A stretch of DNA of 59,044 bases from an uncultured Lachnospiraceae bacterium. Lineage in GTDB: Bacteria > Bacillota > Clostridia > Lachnospirales > Lachnospiraceae. The translations under genes and the position numbers were made by a program. Positions within the stretch are counted from its first letter, which is position 1, and the number at the start of each line of letters is the position of its first letter. Below are positions 27,262 to 35,334 of this stretch, piece by piece. The notes under the pieces are model-generated. The model saw only the letters and a program-made list of their open reading frames with translations, ran no database searches and was not told the origin of the DNA. Location of the stretch: contig CAMXPV010000023.1 of the NCBI GenBank assembly GCA_947245585.1, forward strand, positions 1 to 59,044, in the 5' to 3' direction.

Positions 27262-28288
27262 AGCCGTTCACCTCCTCCACAGCAAGCCCTCTCTCGGCCA
27301 GATACGCTTTCATCTTCTCCTGCACTTCCCGGTCGTCGGGAAGACTTAAAATCATTTCGCCTCTGGCAATGCCCTCCACGTTTTTGGTGTCGGCCCGCAA
27401 AATATTGATGGGCTGTCCAAACCGCAGCACCATGTTGGCGATCACAGGCTCAAAGGACGAGTTGACGGAAAAAACAATGCGGATGCAGCATTTTCCTTTC
27501 ATCAGCTCTCTCTGACGGTCCTCCAGTGTGCGGCGGTCCGTTCTGTTTCCCTTTAAAATCAGTTCCTTCGCCTCCGGTGTCTTCGGATGGGCAAAAATAT
27601 CGGAAACCCGGCCCTGCTCCACCAAATGTCCCTCGCCGATAATGGCCACGTGGGAACAGATCTCCCTCACCACCGACATCTCATGGGTGATAATTACAAT
27701 GGTGATACCATAGTTTTTGTTGATATCCTGCAGCAGACGCAAAATAGACTGGGTCGTGCGCGGGTCAAGCGCGCTTGTGGCCTCGTCGCAGAGCAAAATC
27801 TTGGGGTTTGCCGCAAGGGCTCTGGCAATCGCCACCCTCTGCTTTTGGCCGCCGGATAGTTGGGACGGATAAGCCAATGCCTTCTCTGAGAGCTCCACGA
27901 TCTCCAAAAGTTCCTCCGCCCGCTTTCTTGCCTCTTTTTTCTTCATACCACCGGTCACCAGCGGGAAGCAGACATTGTCTATGACATTTTTCTGCATCAG
28001 CAAATTGAAATGTTGGAAAATCATCGAGATATCTCTTCGGATCTCCCGAAGCTGCCTCTCTGAAAGCGCCCCCAGTTCCTGACCTTCCACTTCCACCGTA
28101 CCGGACGTAGGTCTCTCCAGATAATTCAAGCACCGTACCAACGTGCTCTTGCCCGCTCCGGACATACCAATAATACCGTAGATATCTCCGGCCTGAATGG
28201 ACAGTGAAATATTTTGTAAAGCCTCCACCTTTCCGTCATCGGTTTCAAAGGTTTTGCTAAGATTCCGTACCTCAATGATTCCTGTCAT
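27251..28288 (-). CDS. metN: Methionine ABC transporter ATP-binding protein
   Basis: A 345-residue ATPase with Walker A GMSGAGKST, signature LSGGQKQR and Walker B LLCDEATSALD. The C-terminal NIL domain (about residues 270-345, ending VEEVNGYVD) binds methionine and mediates trans-inhibition in this family. ATG 28288 follows AAAGGA at 7 bases and matches the family's usual start; the longer frame to 28321 would begin at the predicted transcription start. The leader is only about 30 bases, so there is no room for an S-box riboswitch. Confidence 0.94.
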   Translation of the reverse strand: MTGIIEVRNLSKTFETDDGKVEALQNISLSIQAGDIYGIIGMSGAGKSTLVRCLNYLERPTSGTVEVEGQELGALSERQLREIRRDISMIFQHFNLLMQKNVIDNVCFPLVTGGMKKKEARKRAEELLEIVELSEKALAYPSQLSGGQKQRVAIARALAANPKILLCDEATSALDPRTTQSILRLLQDINKNYGITIVIITHEMSVVREICSHVAIIGEGHLVEQGRVSDIFAHPKTPEAKELILKGNRTDRRTLEDRQRELMKGKCCIRIVFSVNSSFEPVIANMVLRFGQPINILRADTKNVEGIARGEMILSLPDDREVQEKMKAYLAERGLAVEEVNGYVD

Positions 28289-28326
28289 TTTTTTATCCTT
28301 TCCGTACCACTTTTTCTCCAACGTTC

Positions 28327-28355
28327 AGTATAGTCTTATTTCAAAGAAATAGCAA
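28327..28355 (-). promoter_or_regulatory. Promoter of metNI
   Basis: TTGCTA (28350-28355), 17-base spacer and TATACT (28327-28332) on the minus strand. It is about 40 bp before the metN start. Confidence 0.65.
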
Positions 28356-28389
28356 GGTTTACACGCTACCAGGTACATTTACCCCTTCT

Positions 28390-28418
28390 TTGTAAATATC
28401 TGCCCATTGTGTTAAAAT
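28390..28418 (+). promoter_or_regulatory. Promoter of the CgeB-like gene
   Basis: TTGTAA (28390-28395), 17-base spacer and TAAAAT (28413-28418) on the plus strand, about 32 bp before the ATG, which itself follows AAAAGGAG. Confidence 0.55.
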
Positions 28419-28450
28419 AGATCCAAAACACGGCAGGAAAAGGAGCAGTC

Positions 28451-29592
28451 ATGAAAATACTTTTTATCGAATGGGCAAGTTTTGGCAACGCCGACATCAA
28501 AGACGCTTTTACGAAGGAAGGCCACGAAGTCATCTGCTTCCCCTTCTCCAATAAAGATCCCCGCAGGGATGCGCAGATCGAAGGCGCTCTCGCCTCCAGA
28601 CTCCACGAGACCGTCCCTGATGTTGTCTTTTCCTTTAACTACTTTCCTTTGATCTCCAACGTATGTAAGCGGGAAGGCCTGCCCTACATCTCCTGGATCT
28701 ACGACAGCCCCTATGTAATGCTCTACTCCTATACGGCCATCAACCCCTGCAATACCATCTACGTGTTTGACCTGGCGCTGTGCCGGGAATTTCATGAGGC
28801 CGGCATTAAAACCGTCCGCTATCTTCCCATGGCTGCAAACACGGAACGACTTGATGCCCTCGGTTGCCCGGACCCTGTCTACGACGTTTCCTTTGTAGGC
28901 TCCCTCTACACAGAGTCCCACAACTTTTTGACCGCATGGAGAATCTTTCCCCCTACGCAAAAGGCTATCTGGAAGGATTGATGCGCGCCCAGATGAATGT
29001 GCAGGGTTATAATTTCATTCAAGAGTCATTGTCTCCCATTATGGGAGAGTTGTATCAGGCTCTTCCGATGGACCCAAATCCTGACGGTGTGGAGACCAGA
29101 GAGTATCTCTATGCCCAATATGTGGTGAACCGTAAACTCACCGGCCTGGAACGGCTTCATCTGCTCTCTGCCATTTCCAGACGGCACACCCTTGACCTTT
29201 TCACCCTGGACCCCTCCTTTACCCTCCCGAATCTGCGTAACCACGGCACTGCCGACTACTATTCCGAGATGCCTCTGGTCTTTAAAAAGAGCCGGATTAA
29301 CCTGAACATCTCCCTGCGCAGCATCAAAAGCGGCATCCCACTCCGCGCCTTTGATATCATGGGGAACGGTGGTTTTCTATTAAGTAATTATCAGGAAGAT
29401 TTTCTTGAAAACTTTACCCCAGGGGTAGACTTTGTGTATTATGAAAGCGAAAGCGATTTGTTACAGAAAATAGATTACTACCTGGCACATGAGGACGAAA
29501 GACGCGCAATTGCAAAAAATGGCCACGATAAAGTCGCCGAAGCGCATACCTACCGTGACCGTGTGCGGGAAATGCTGTCAGATTTATCCTAG
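28451..29592 (+). pseudogene. CgeB-like glycosyltransferase with one frameshift
   Basis: A GT1-type glycosyltransferase of the CgeB/DUF3880 group that would be about 380 residues long. The first 158 or so codons (MKILFIEWASF to SLYTESHNF) match the intact paralogue at 47413-48591, including FSFNYFPLIS and VSFVGSLYTE. The remainder, from DRMENLSPYAKGYLEG to the stop, is in the next frame and also matches (MPLVFKKSRINLNISLR and DIMGNGGFLLSNY). The break is at a run of five T (28925-28929); one extra T would restore the reading frame. It may be a real mutation, a phase-variable switch or a sequence error. As it stands the product stops at codon 176 and lacks the sugar-nucleotide domain. It has a good promoter and ribosome site. 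Confidence 0.85.
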
Positions 29593-29647
29593 AATCTGGC
29601 CTGTGTTTGATATTCTGATTTCCCAATACTCCTATGGCACGCACATA

Positions 29648-30544
29648 TTATTTCTTGGGTTCAAATTTTCTCGCCGGGTTTCCGACCACCGTAACGCCGG
29701 ATTCCACATTCTTCGTCACAACGGCCCCCATGCCAATAAAACTGTCAGCCCCTATGGACACTCGATTGCGGAGAGCCGCATTCAATCCACAGTATGCCCT
29801 CTCTCCAATCTGATCAAATCCTCCAACAATAGCGCCGGCCGTCAACTCCGCATTTTGTTGTATATGCACATCATGTCCGATATGTATCAGAACATCCAAC
29901 TTCACATAATCTTCTATCACAGTATCTCCGCTGCTGCCGACAGAAATATTGTCCCCCACGCCTATTTCCACAAAATTGCCGATCACCACTTTTCCCATAG
30001 AAGGAATTCGCAGCTTGTTTCCCTCCTCATCCTCGCACATGGTAAAACCCGGCGACCCAACCACCGCATGTGCATTGCACACAAAGTCATCACCGATCAC
30101 CGCATTTTTGATTATTGCCCCTGCACCAATATAGGCATTTTTCCCAATTACCACGTCATGTCCGATTAAGGCTGTCGGTTCAATGTACGCATTCTCCCCA
30201 ATCCGCACATTTTCTCCCAGATAATACCCACCTTCCGTAAGTATATATTTCTTGTGTCGTTCCTCCTGCTCCCGCTGCCTCGCAAGCTGGCTTACAAATC
30301 TCACATAAGAAAGCTGCGGATTATCCGAAAACACAAGACAGTTTCTCTCCTGAAGGGCAGAGTCAACCTCTATCCCTTCCTCAGCAAACACAAGACAGCA
30401 CGCAATATCTCTGATATTTTCCAACAGATAGGCAACCTTTTTCGTCACATACATAGCAGTATGTGCCCGCGGGCTTCCAATGTAGGAAGCTCCTTCCACT
30501 GTAAAATCATATCGCTTGTCTATTTCCCCTACATTGTATTCCAC
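29648..30544 (-). CDS. LpxD-like hexapeptide-repeat acyltransferase
   Basis: A 298-residue left-handed beta-helix acyltransferase. An N-terminal domain of about 100 residues similar to the uridine-binding domain of LpxD is followed by hexapeptide repeats (from LGENVRIGENAYIEPTALIG to about residue 275), with a likely catalytic His in LIHIGHDVHI. LpxD acylates UDP-GlcNAc derivatives in lipid A synthesis, but this lineage has no lipid A, so N-acylation of an amino sugar for glycosylation is more likely. It starts at GTG 30544, six bases after AGGGGGA, and follows the Gfo/Idh/MocA gene, which suggests a shared sugar pathway. Confidence 0.82.
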   Translation of the reverse strand: MEYNVGEIDKRYDFTVEGASYIGSPRAHTAMYVTKKVAYLLENIRDIACCLVFAEEGIEVDSALQERNCLVFSDNPQLSYVRFVSQLARQREQEERHKKYILTEGGYYLGENVRIGENAYIEPTALIGHDVVIGKNAYIGAGAIIKNAVIGDDFVCNAHAVVGSPGFTMCEDEEGNKLRIPSMGKVVIGNFVEIGVGDNISVGSSGDTVIEDYVKLDVLIHIGHDVHIQQNAELTAGAIVGGFDQIGERAYCGLNAALRNRVSIGADSFIGMGAVVTKNVESGVTVVGNPARKFEPKK

Positions 30545-30587
30545 AAACCGTCCCCCTATAGTCCATTATTCATGGTAAAGACAACTG

Positions 30588-31658
30588 CTAAAATCTCCCC
30601 TGAAAATCCATCGTCGAACATTCTTCTAGCGGAAACTTCACTCTGCAGCCTTCCGCTGCCGACTTATAAATAGCCAGTACAAGCTCCAACGCCCGTTTTC
30701 CGTCCATAGCCGTAACATAGGGTTGTCTGTCATTTGTGATGGCGTTGATCATATCCGCGTACAGCGGCGTATGCCCGTATCCGTACACATTCGGCGGGTT
30801 CTCATGAAATTTCGCTTTCACCTCATCCGGATCGTCCAGAAGATCGGAAAACCGCCATTCCTCGATCACATTGACAGATTGTCCGCCCGCCTTTACCGTT
30901 CCCTTCTCCCCGAACAGATAAAGGGTTTCCTCAAGATTGCTGGGATAAACATCCGTCGTTCCCTCCACGATGCCATAGCTTCCGTTTTTAAACTTAATGA
31001 GGGCAATACCCATATCTTCAGCCTCAATATAGTCGTGGTTCAACCTGTCCGTCATGCCGACCACCTCGTCAATCTCACCGCCCATCATCCAGCGCAGAAG
31101 GTCAATGTTATGGATACACTGGTTCATCAGCGCGCCGCCGTCCTGCTCCCACGTGCCGCGCCACGATGCCCTGTCGTAATATTCGTGATTTCTGCACCAC
31201 CTGATATGCGCTGTCCCGTAAAACAATCTTCCGAAACGATTCATGTCGATGGCTTCCCGTATGATCTGCACCGATTTGTTGAACCGGTTCTGATGACAGG
31301 CGCAAACCTTCACATGATGCGTAATCGCTGCCGCAATAATGGCATCCGCGTCTGCGATGGAAAGTGCGATGGGTTTCTCGATGATACAGTTACAGCCATG
31401 TTCAATACAGAACAGAGCAATCTGCGCATGCTTTCCGCTTTCCGTGCAGATCGCCACCAACTCCGGCTTCTCCGTCTCCACCATCTCCCGATAGTCGGTA
31501 TAGCGCCTCACATTCTCACCCAACTTAAATTTCCGAACCTTATCCTCCATACAAGCAGGATCAATATCACAGACAGCCGCCAATTCCAATTTATTATTCT
31601 GAGCCGCCGCAATGTGATTCGGTGAAATACGGCCGCAGCCAATTAATACATATTTCAT
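30588..31658 (-). CDS. Gfo/Idh/MocA family oxidoreductase
   Basis: A 356-residue NAD-dependent dehydrogenase. The N-terminal Rossmann fold starts with VLIGCGRISPNHI and contains the family signature EKPIAL near residue 95. The C-terminal domain has the sugar-binding segment GGALMNQCIHNIDLLRW. It resembles WlbA/WbpB enzymes that oxidise UDP-GlcNAc-type sugars at C3 before amination and acylation. The neighbouring acyltransferase fits such a pathway, but the needed aminotransferase is not in the window. The ATG has GGAGAC ahead of it; a 12-bp inverted repeat flanks the promoter. Confidence 0.88.
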   Translation of the reverse strand: MKYVLIGCGRISPNHIAAAQNNKLELAAVCDIDPACMEDKVRKFKLGENVRRYTDYREMVETEKPELVAICTESGKHAQIALFCIEHGCNCIIEKPIALSIADADAIIAAAITHHVKVCACHQNRFNKSVQIIREAIDMNRFGRLFYGTAHIRWCRNHEYYDRASWRGTWEQDGGALMNQCIHNIDLLRWMMGGEIDEVVGMTDRLNHDYIEAEDMGIALIKFKNGSYGIVEGTTDVYPSNLEETLYLFGEKGTVKAGGQSVNVIEEWRFSDLLDDPDEVKAKFHENPPNVYGYGHTPLYADMINAITNDRQPYVTAMDGKRALELVLAIYKSAAEGCRVKFPLEECSTMDFQGRF

Positions 31659-31671
31659 TTTTTGTCTCCTT

Positions 31672-31740
31672 CTTTACTCTTTTCCCTAATATCTTACCAC
31701 AAATTACGCATTACAGCCAAAAAAATATAAAAGAGTAAAG
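31672..31740. repeat. 12-bp inverted repeat around a promoter
   Basis: CTTTACTCTTTT (31672-31683) and AAAAGAGTAAAG (31729-31740) are perfect inverted copies 45 bp apart in the gap between the Rpn gene and the dehydrogenase. One arm lies directly before the ribosome site AAGGAG. Confidence 0.65.
31691..31720 (-). promoter_or_regulatory. Promoter of the sugar dehydrogenase
   Basis: TTGGCT (31715-31720), 18-base spacer and TAAGAT (31691-31696) with TGG directly upstream (extended -10), minus strand. Confidence 0.5.
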
Positions 31741-31752
31741 ATTTCTGCCTTA

Positions 31753-32670
31753 TCAACGGTTTTTCAGCTGCTCAATCTCATCTTGCAGCTTTCGGATCTG
31801 CTCAGCCTGCTCGCTAAGAGCCATTTCATATTCCTTCCTGTCCTGCTCCCGTTTCCTCTCGCTCTCCTCTATCAAACGCTGTACATCCGCTTCGTGTTCC
31901 TTCCTGTCCTGCTCCCGTTTCCTCTCGCTCTCCTCTACCGCTCGCTTATAACCGCGCAGGTCCTGATAATACTCTTCGCGATCCCGGCACCTCTTGCGTA
32001 CTAAATCTTCAGCACTCATTTGAAACATCGTCTCCGCAGCCTCCTCCAAATATTTGTCCTTCGATGCAAGCATCCTGATTTCTTCCCATGTATCCGCCTT
32101 AAATAACATAGCCCATTCATGGATATGATACTGTTTATCTTCCTCGGTCGCCAATTCTATTTGGGATAAGTCTACCACATGCAGGGTAAGGCTGTCACTG
32201 TATTGTTGGCGGCTCCTAACATTTATCAACTTATATGTAGCATGAAATTCCGGCATTTCTTCAAACAGCGTAAAATCCAGAAACCCTATGTGTACCACCG
32301 GCTTCGCTTCCATATAATCCTGCCCACGGTTTAGCTGATCGAAGGACCGGCACATGTACATCACCGAGCGTTCCCTCCAATGAAGTCTGTTCGCAATCTG
32401 CATTTCCAGATTGATCAGCACGCTATTGTTTAAAGTTACATTAATATCCAATCGAAACTCTTTGTCTTTAACGGCTTCCCCCAAGACAACCGGATTGGCA
32501 ATTTCCACGGAATAAACCTCTCTCTCCGCTAAATGGAGAAGAGAGCAGACCAGTCCCCTGAGCGCTTTGTTATTTGACTGCAAAACTGCCCGAAACAGAT
32601 AGTCGTTGGTCATTTGGTATGGAACCTTCCCGCTTGCGTTTAGAAATTCCTGATTCAGATTCTTTTTCAT
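31753..32670 (-). CDS. Rpn-family PD-(D/E)XK nuclease
   Basis: A 305-residue protein of the Rpn/PDDEXK-transposase family, whose members are DNA endonucleases that promote recombination. The N-terminal segment YQMTNDYLFRAVLQ and the core LDINVTLNNSVLINLEMQ (Asp ... Glu-x-Gln) match that family. The C-terminal third is a highly charged coiled coil with two copies of EESERKREQDRKE separated by 22 residues. No inverted repeats of an insertion sequence flank it. Its role here is not clear; it may have come in by transfer, or take part in local rearrangement. The ATG follows AAAGGAA at 12 bases. Confidence 0.85.
   Translation of the reverse strand: MKKNLNQEFLNASGKVPYQMTNDYLFRAVLQSNNKALRGLVCSLLHLAEREVYSVEIANPVVLGEAVKDKEFRLDINVTLNNSVLINLEMQIANRLHWRERSVMYMCRSFDQLNRGQDYMEAKPVVHIGFLDFTLFEEMPEFHATYKLINVRSRQQYSDSLTLHVVDLSQIELATEEDKQYHIHEWAMLFKADTWEEIRMLASKDKYLEEAAETMFQMSAEDLVRKRCRDREEYYQDLRGYKRAVEESERKREQDRKEHEADVQRLIEESERKREQDRKEYEMALSEQAEQIRKLQDEIEQLKNR
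31831..31937. repeat. Direct repeat, 41 bp identical, period 66 bp
   Basis: Positions 31831-31871 and 31897-31937 are identical over 41 bases and encode the repeated Glu/Arg/Lys coiled-coil segment of the Rpn protein. Period 66 bp keeps the reading frame (22 codons), so the copy number could change without disrupting the gene. Confidence 0.85.
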
Positions 32671-32964
32671 AGATGTGCTTTCCTTTCTGATTTAAGAATA
32701 AAAGATGTGTGCGCCTACAGCCCGCGTAATAAGAATATCCGATTGGCTTTATATACGATATACCATAGATACTTTTTCAACGCAATCCTTTTTGCGCACA
32801 TATCTAATAGAAAAATTATAAACGTTATATCGTTAGTGTTGTTTCCTATCGCAATATCTTGTTTCCACCAAAGCCATTTGCATCTAAAAATACAATATCT
32901 GGTATTGTGCAACTTGTCTTCTCTATGGAAATTACAAATATTTCTCGCTGTAACCCCAGAGATA

Positions 32965-32973
32965 TGGTATAAT
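32965..32973 (+). promoter_or_regulatory. Extended -10 promoter of the GT2-TPR operon
   Basis: TGGTATAAT on the plus strand, an extended -10 with a perfect TATAAT. No good -35 is visible at 16-18 bases. Transcription would start near 32980, giving a leader of about 145 bases. Confidence 0.6.
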
Positions 32974-32980
32974 GTCCACG

Positions 32981-33125
32981 AAAGCAACGAGCAGTGCGCA
33001 GACGAAAGATGAAAAAATGGCAGCTTGCTGACAATTTTTTCAGATTACGGATGCATAGGGCGAATGCCCGTGAGCCGAGCGCGCACTGCGATAAGTGCGG
33101 TAGCGAACAGTGCGAAAGGAGCCCC
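32981..33125 (+). ncRNA. Structured 5' leader of the glycosyltransferase operon
   Basis: The leader holds a long hairpin (TGAAAAAAT at 33010-33018 with ATTTTTTCA at 33034-33042, enclosing CAGC-TT-GCTG), a small hairpin GGGC-GAAT-GCCC (33058-33069) and a long-range pairing of GCAGTGCGC (32991-32999) with GCGCACTGC (33081-33089). The ribosome site AAAGGAG ends the leader. It matches no riboswitch class I recognise; it may be a regulatory leader or just mRNA structure. Confidence 0.4.
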
Positions 33126-34184
33126 ATGCATCCCATTTCCGTATGTATCATCGCAAAAAATGAAGAATCCCGGATTGAGCAATGTCTTTCCTCCGTCAAG
33201 CCATACGGCTTTGAGATTGTGGTGGCGGACACCGGCTCCACAGACCGGACGAAAGAAATTGCCTCCAAATATGCCGACAAAGTGCTTGATTTTACATGGT
33301 GCGACGATTTCTCCGCTGCCAGAAATTTTTCTTTACAGAACGCTTCCAACAACTGGATCTTTATGATGGACTGTGACGAAACCATCAAGGAAATAGATGT
33401 GGAGGAACTCAACTACTTCCGCAAACATCTCTCTGAAAATGTGGGAAGCGTTTCAAGGGAAAACCTGGTGACGGAAAACGGCATCCTGACTCTCAACAAT
33501 ATCGACTACACAGAGCGCTTTTTCAATAAAAAACTTTACCATTATACCGGTATCATCCATGAACAGCTCACCCCCATCAGGGGCAGCGAAATCTCTGCGC
33601 TTCTGCTGCACACCACCCTGAGCCATACGGGCTACGACATGACCCCTGAGGAACGGAAGGCCAAATATAAGCGCAATTTTACCCTCCTCCTAAAGCAGGT
33701 TGAGACAGATACCCAAAATCCCTATCTTTACTACCAGCTCGGAAAAAGCTGTGAGATTCTGGAGGACTTTGGCCGCGCCTGTACCTATTATGACAAGGGT
33801 CTTTCCTTTGATCTTGACCCGGAGTTGGCCTACGTACAGGCTATGGTGGTTTCCTACGGCAATGCCCTTCTGCGCACGGGGCAGGAGGAGACCGCCCTCG
33901 GATTTGAGGGAATTTACGATGAATTTTCCTCCGTAACGGATTTCGTCTATCTGATGGGCAATGTCTATAAAGCAAATGCTATGTACGAGAAAGCGCTTGA
34001 GCAATTTCAAATAGCCTTACAGATGCCTTTTGGCAGGCAGAACGGCACGAACTCTTTTTTGCCCCTTTACCAGTCAGGTCTGATCTTTGAGAGCCTTCAC
34101 GATACGGACACCGCCCGCGCGCTCTACGAACAATGCGGGGATTTTGCGCCGGCATTGCAGCGCCTTGCCGCGTTACAGCCATAA
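33126..34184 (+). CDS. GT2 glycosyltransferase with C-terminal TPR repeats (1)
   Basis: A 352-residue protein with an N-terminal GT-A glycosyltransferase domain: ISVCIIAKNEE, the nucleotide-binding ADTGSTD and the metal-binding MDCDE. The C-terminal half is tetratricopeptide-like helical repeats (for example NPYLYYQLGKSCE and MGNVYKANAMYEKALEQFQIAL). The same architecture occurs in glycosyltransferases near flagellin genes and is thought to modify flagellin in the cytoplasm. ATG 33126 is used because AAAGGAG lies 4 bases upstream and the paralogues start at the same point; the longer frame from 32994 runs through the structured leader. First of four paralogues in one operon. Confidence 0.85.
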   Translation: MHPISVCIIAKNEESRIEQCLSSVKPYGFEIVVADTGSTDRTKEIASKYADKVLDFTWCDDFSAARNFSLQNASNNWIFMMDCDETIKEIDVEELNYFRKHLSENVGSVSRENLVTENGILTLNNIDYTERFFNKKLYHYTGIIHEQLTPIRGSEISALLLHTTLSHTGYDMTPEERKAKYKRNFTLLLKQVETDTQNPYLYYQLGKSCEILEDFGRACTYYDKGLSFDLDPELAYVQAMVVSYGNALLRTGQEETALGFEGIYDEFSSVTDFVYLMGNVYKANAMYEKALEQFQIALQMPFGRQNGTNSFLPLYQSGLIFESLHDTDTARALYEQCGDFAPALQRLAALQP

Positions 34185-34207
34185 TACAAGAAAAACCTGG
34201 AGAAAAC

Positions 34208-35287
34208 ATGACCCCCATATCCCTTTGTATCATCGGAAAAAACGAGGAAAAACATATCGGAAACTGTCTTGCGGCGCTTGCGGATCTTCCTTTTGAGATC
34301 GTCTACGTGGACACCGGCTCCACAGACCGCACGAAGGAGATTGCCGCAGATTACACCGACCGCGTATACGACTTCGCGTGGATTGACGACTTTTCCGCCG
34401 CCAGAAACTTTGCGCTAGAAAAGGCCTCCAACGAATACGTGCTTTTTTTGGACTGCGACGAATATCTGACCGATATCGACGTTTCAGCGGTCGTTCGCGC
34501 CGTGCAGGCCCATCCGCAGGGCGTTGGTATGCTTCTTCGCAATAACTACTATGAGGCGAACGGTACACCGACCAACTATCCTGACCGGGTGGAACGCCTT
34601 TTCTCAAAAAAGCAGTTTTACTACAAAGGCATTATCCACGAGCAGGTGGTCAGGCGGGAAGGCGACAATCCCATCTACGAGCGATATGAAATTCCCCTGA
34701 CCGTAGACCACGCAGGCTACAGCGGCGGCATAGATGCCATGCGCGAGAAAGCCGAACGCAACAACGCCCTGCTTTTCCGGGAAATCAAAAAAAATCCGTC
34801 GGACCCCTACCTCTACTTTCAGGTGGGCCAGTCCTACAACGGCATTTATGATTACGAAAACGCTTATACCTACTACCACAAATCCTTTGCGCTCCCCCTA
34901 AATTCCGCGGAGCCATGGGTACAGATCATGGCTACCGCCTACATCAACGCCATGAACCATACAGGCCGCTCTGAGGAGGCGCGACAGTTTTTTGAACCGA
35001 TCTATAAAAATTTTTCCGGAGACGCTAACTTTTATTGCAGCATGGGAAATGTATACCTGAATCTGGACCCGCCCCAACCCCTGAAAGCCATGGCGGAGTA
35101 TGTCAAAGCCCTGCAATGCCCTGACGCGAGGGAGGAGGGCGCAAACAGTTTCCTGCCCTACTACAATATTGGTCTGGTGAACGAAATGCTGGGAAACAGG
35201 GACGGGGCCCTCGGCTTTTATCAGAAAGCCGCCGATCTGGGCTTTGTGCCGGCCCTGGAACGGCTCTCCGAGCTGATCGGCACCTGA
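34208..35287 (+). CDS. GT2 glycosyltransferase with C-terminal TPR repeats (2)
   Basis: 359 residues, same architecture as its neighbours: ISLCIIGKNEEKHI, VDTGSTD, the motif FLDCDEYL near residue 85, and TPR-like repeats in the C-terminal half (PYLYFQVGQSYN, NVYLNLDPPQPLKAMAEYVKAL). ATG 34208 follows CTGGAG and matches the paralogues' N-termini; the longer frame to 34133 overlaps the first gene. The gap to gene 1 is 23 bases. It is most similar to the third copy. Confidence 0.87.
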   Translation: MTPISLCIIGKNEEKHIGNCLAALADLPFEIVYVDTGSTDRTKEIAADYTDRVYDFAWIDDFSAARNFALEKASNEYVLFLDCDEYLTDIDVSAVVRAVQAHPQGVGMLLRNNYYEANGTPTNYPDRVERLFSKKQFYYKGIIHEQVVRREGDNPIYERYEIPLTVDHAGYSGGIDAMREKAERNNALLFREIKKNPSDPYLYFQVGQSYNGIYDYENAYTYYHKSFALPLNSAEPWVQIMATAYINAMNHTGRSEEARQFFEPIYKNFSGDANFYCSMGNVYLNLDPPQPLKAMAEYVKALQCPDAREEGANSFLPYYNIGLVNEMLGNRDGALGFYQKAADLGFVPALERLSELIGT

Positions 35288-35334
35288 AACAATCGCAACG
35301 GATAACCCAAATATATAGAAACGAGGACGACAGT

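Larger units (their letters stand above)
32671..33125. other. 455-bp intergenic region with structured leader
   Basis: The left 290 bp are AT-rich and hold the (uncalled) promoter of the Rpn gene; open frames seen there are poor. From 32965 the plus strand carries an extended -10 promoter followed by a 150-base leader with several hairpins, described separately. Confidence 0.6.

Noticed and set aside
28289..28360. A possible S-box riboswitch before metN
   Set aside because: A good promoter lies about 40 bp before the start, leaving a leader of roughly 30 bases, far too short for that riboswitch.
28918..28935. Programmed -1 frameshift at CTTTTTG in the CgeB-like gene
   Set aside because: The heptamer does not fit the X-XXY-YYZ rule and no clear downstream stimulator was seen; a missing T is simpler.
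31753..32670. The Rpn gene as an insertion-sequence transposase
   Set aside because: No terminal inverted repeats or target duplication flank the gene itself, and the family acts as a nuclease without a mobile element.
32707..33012. A 101-codon plus-strand open frame in the intergenic gap
   Set aside because: It has no ribosome site or family features and runs across the promoter and leader of the glycosyltransferase operon.
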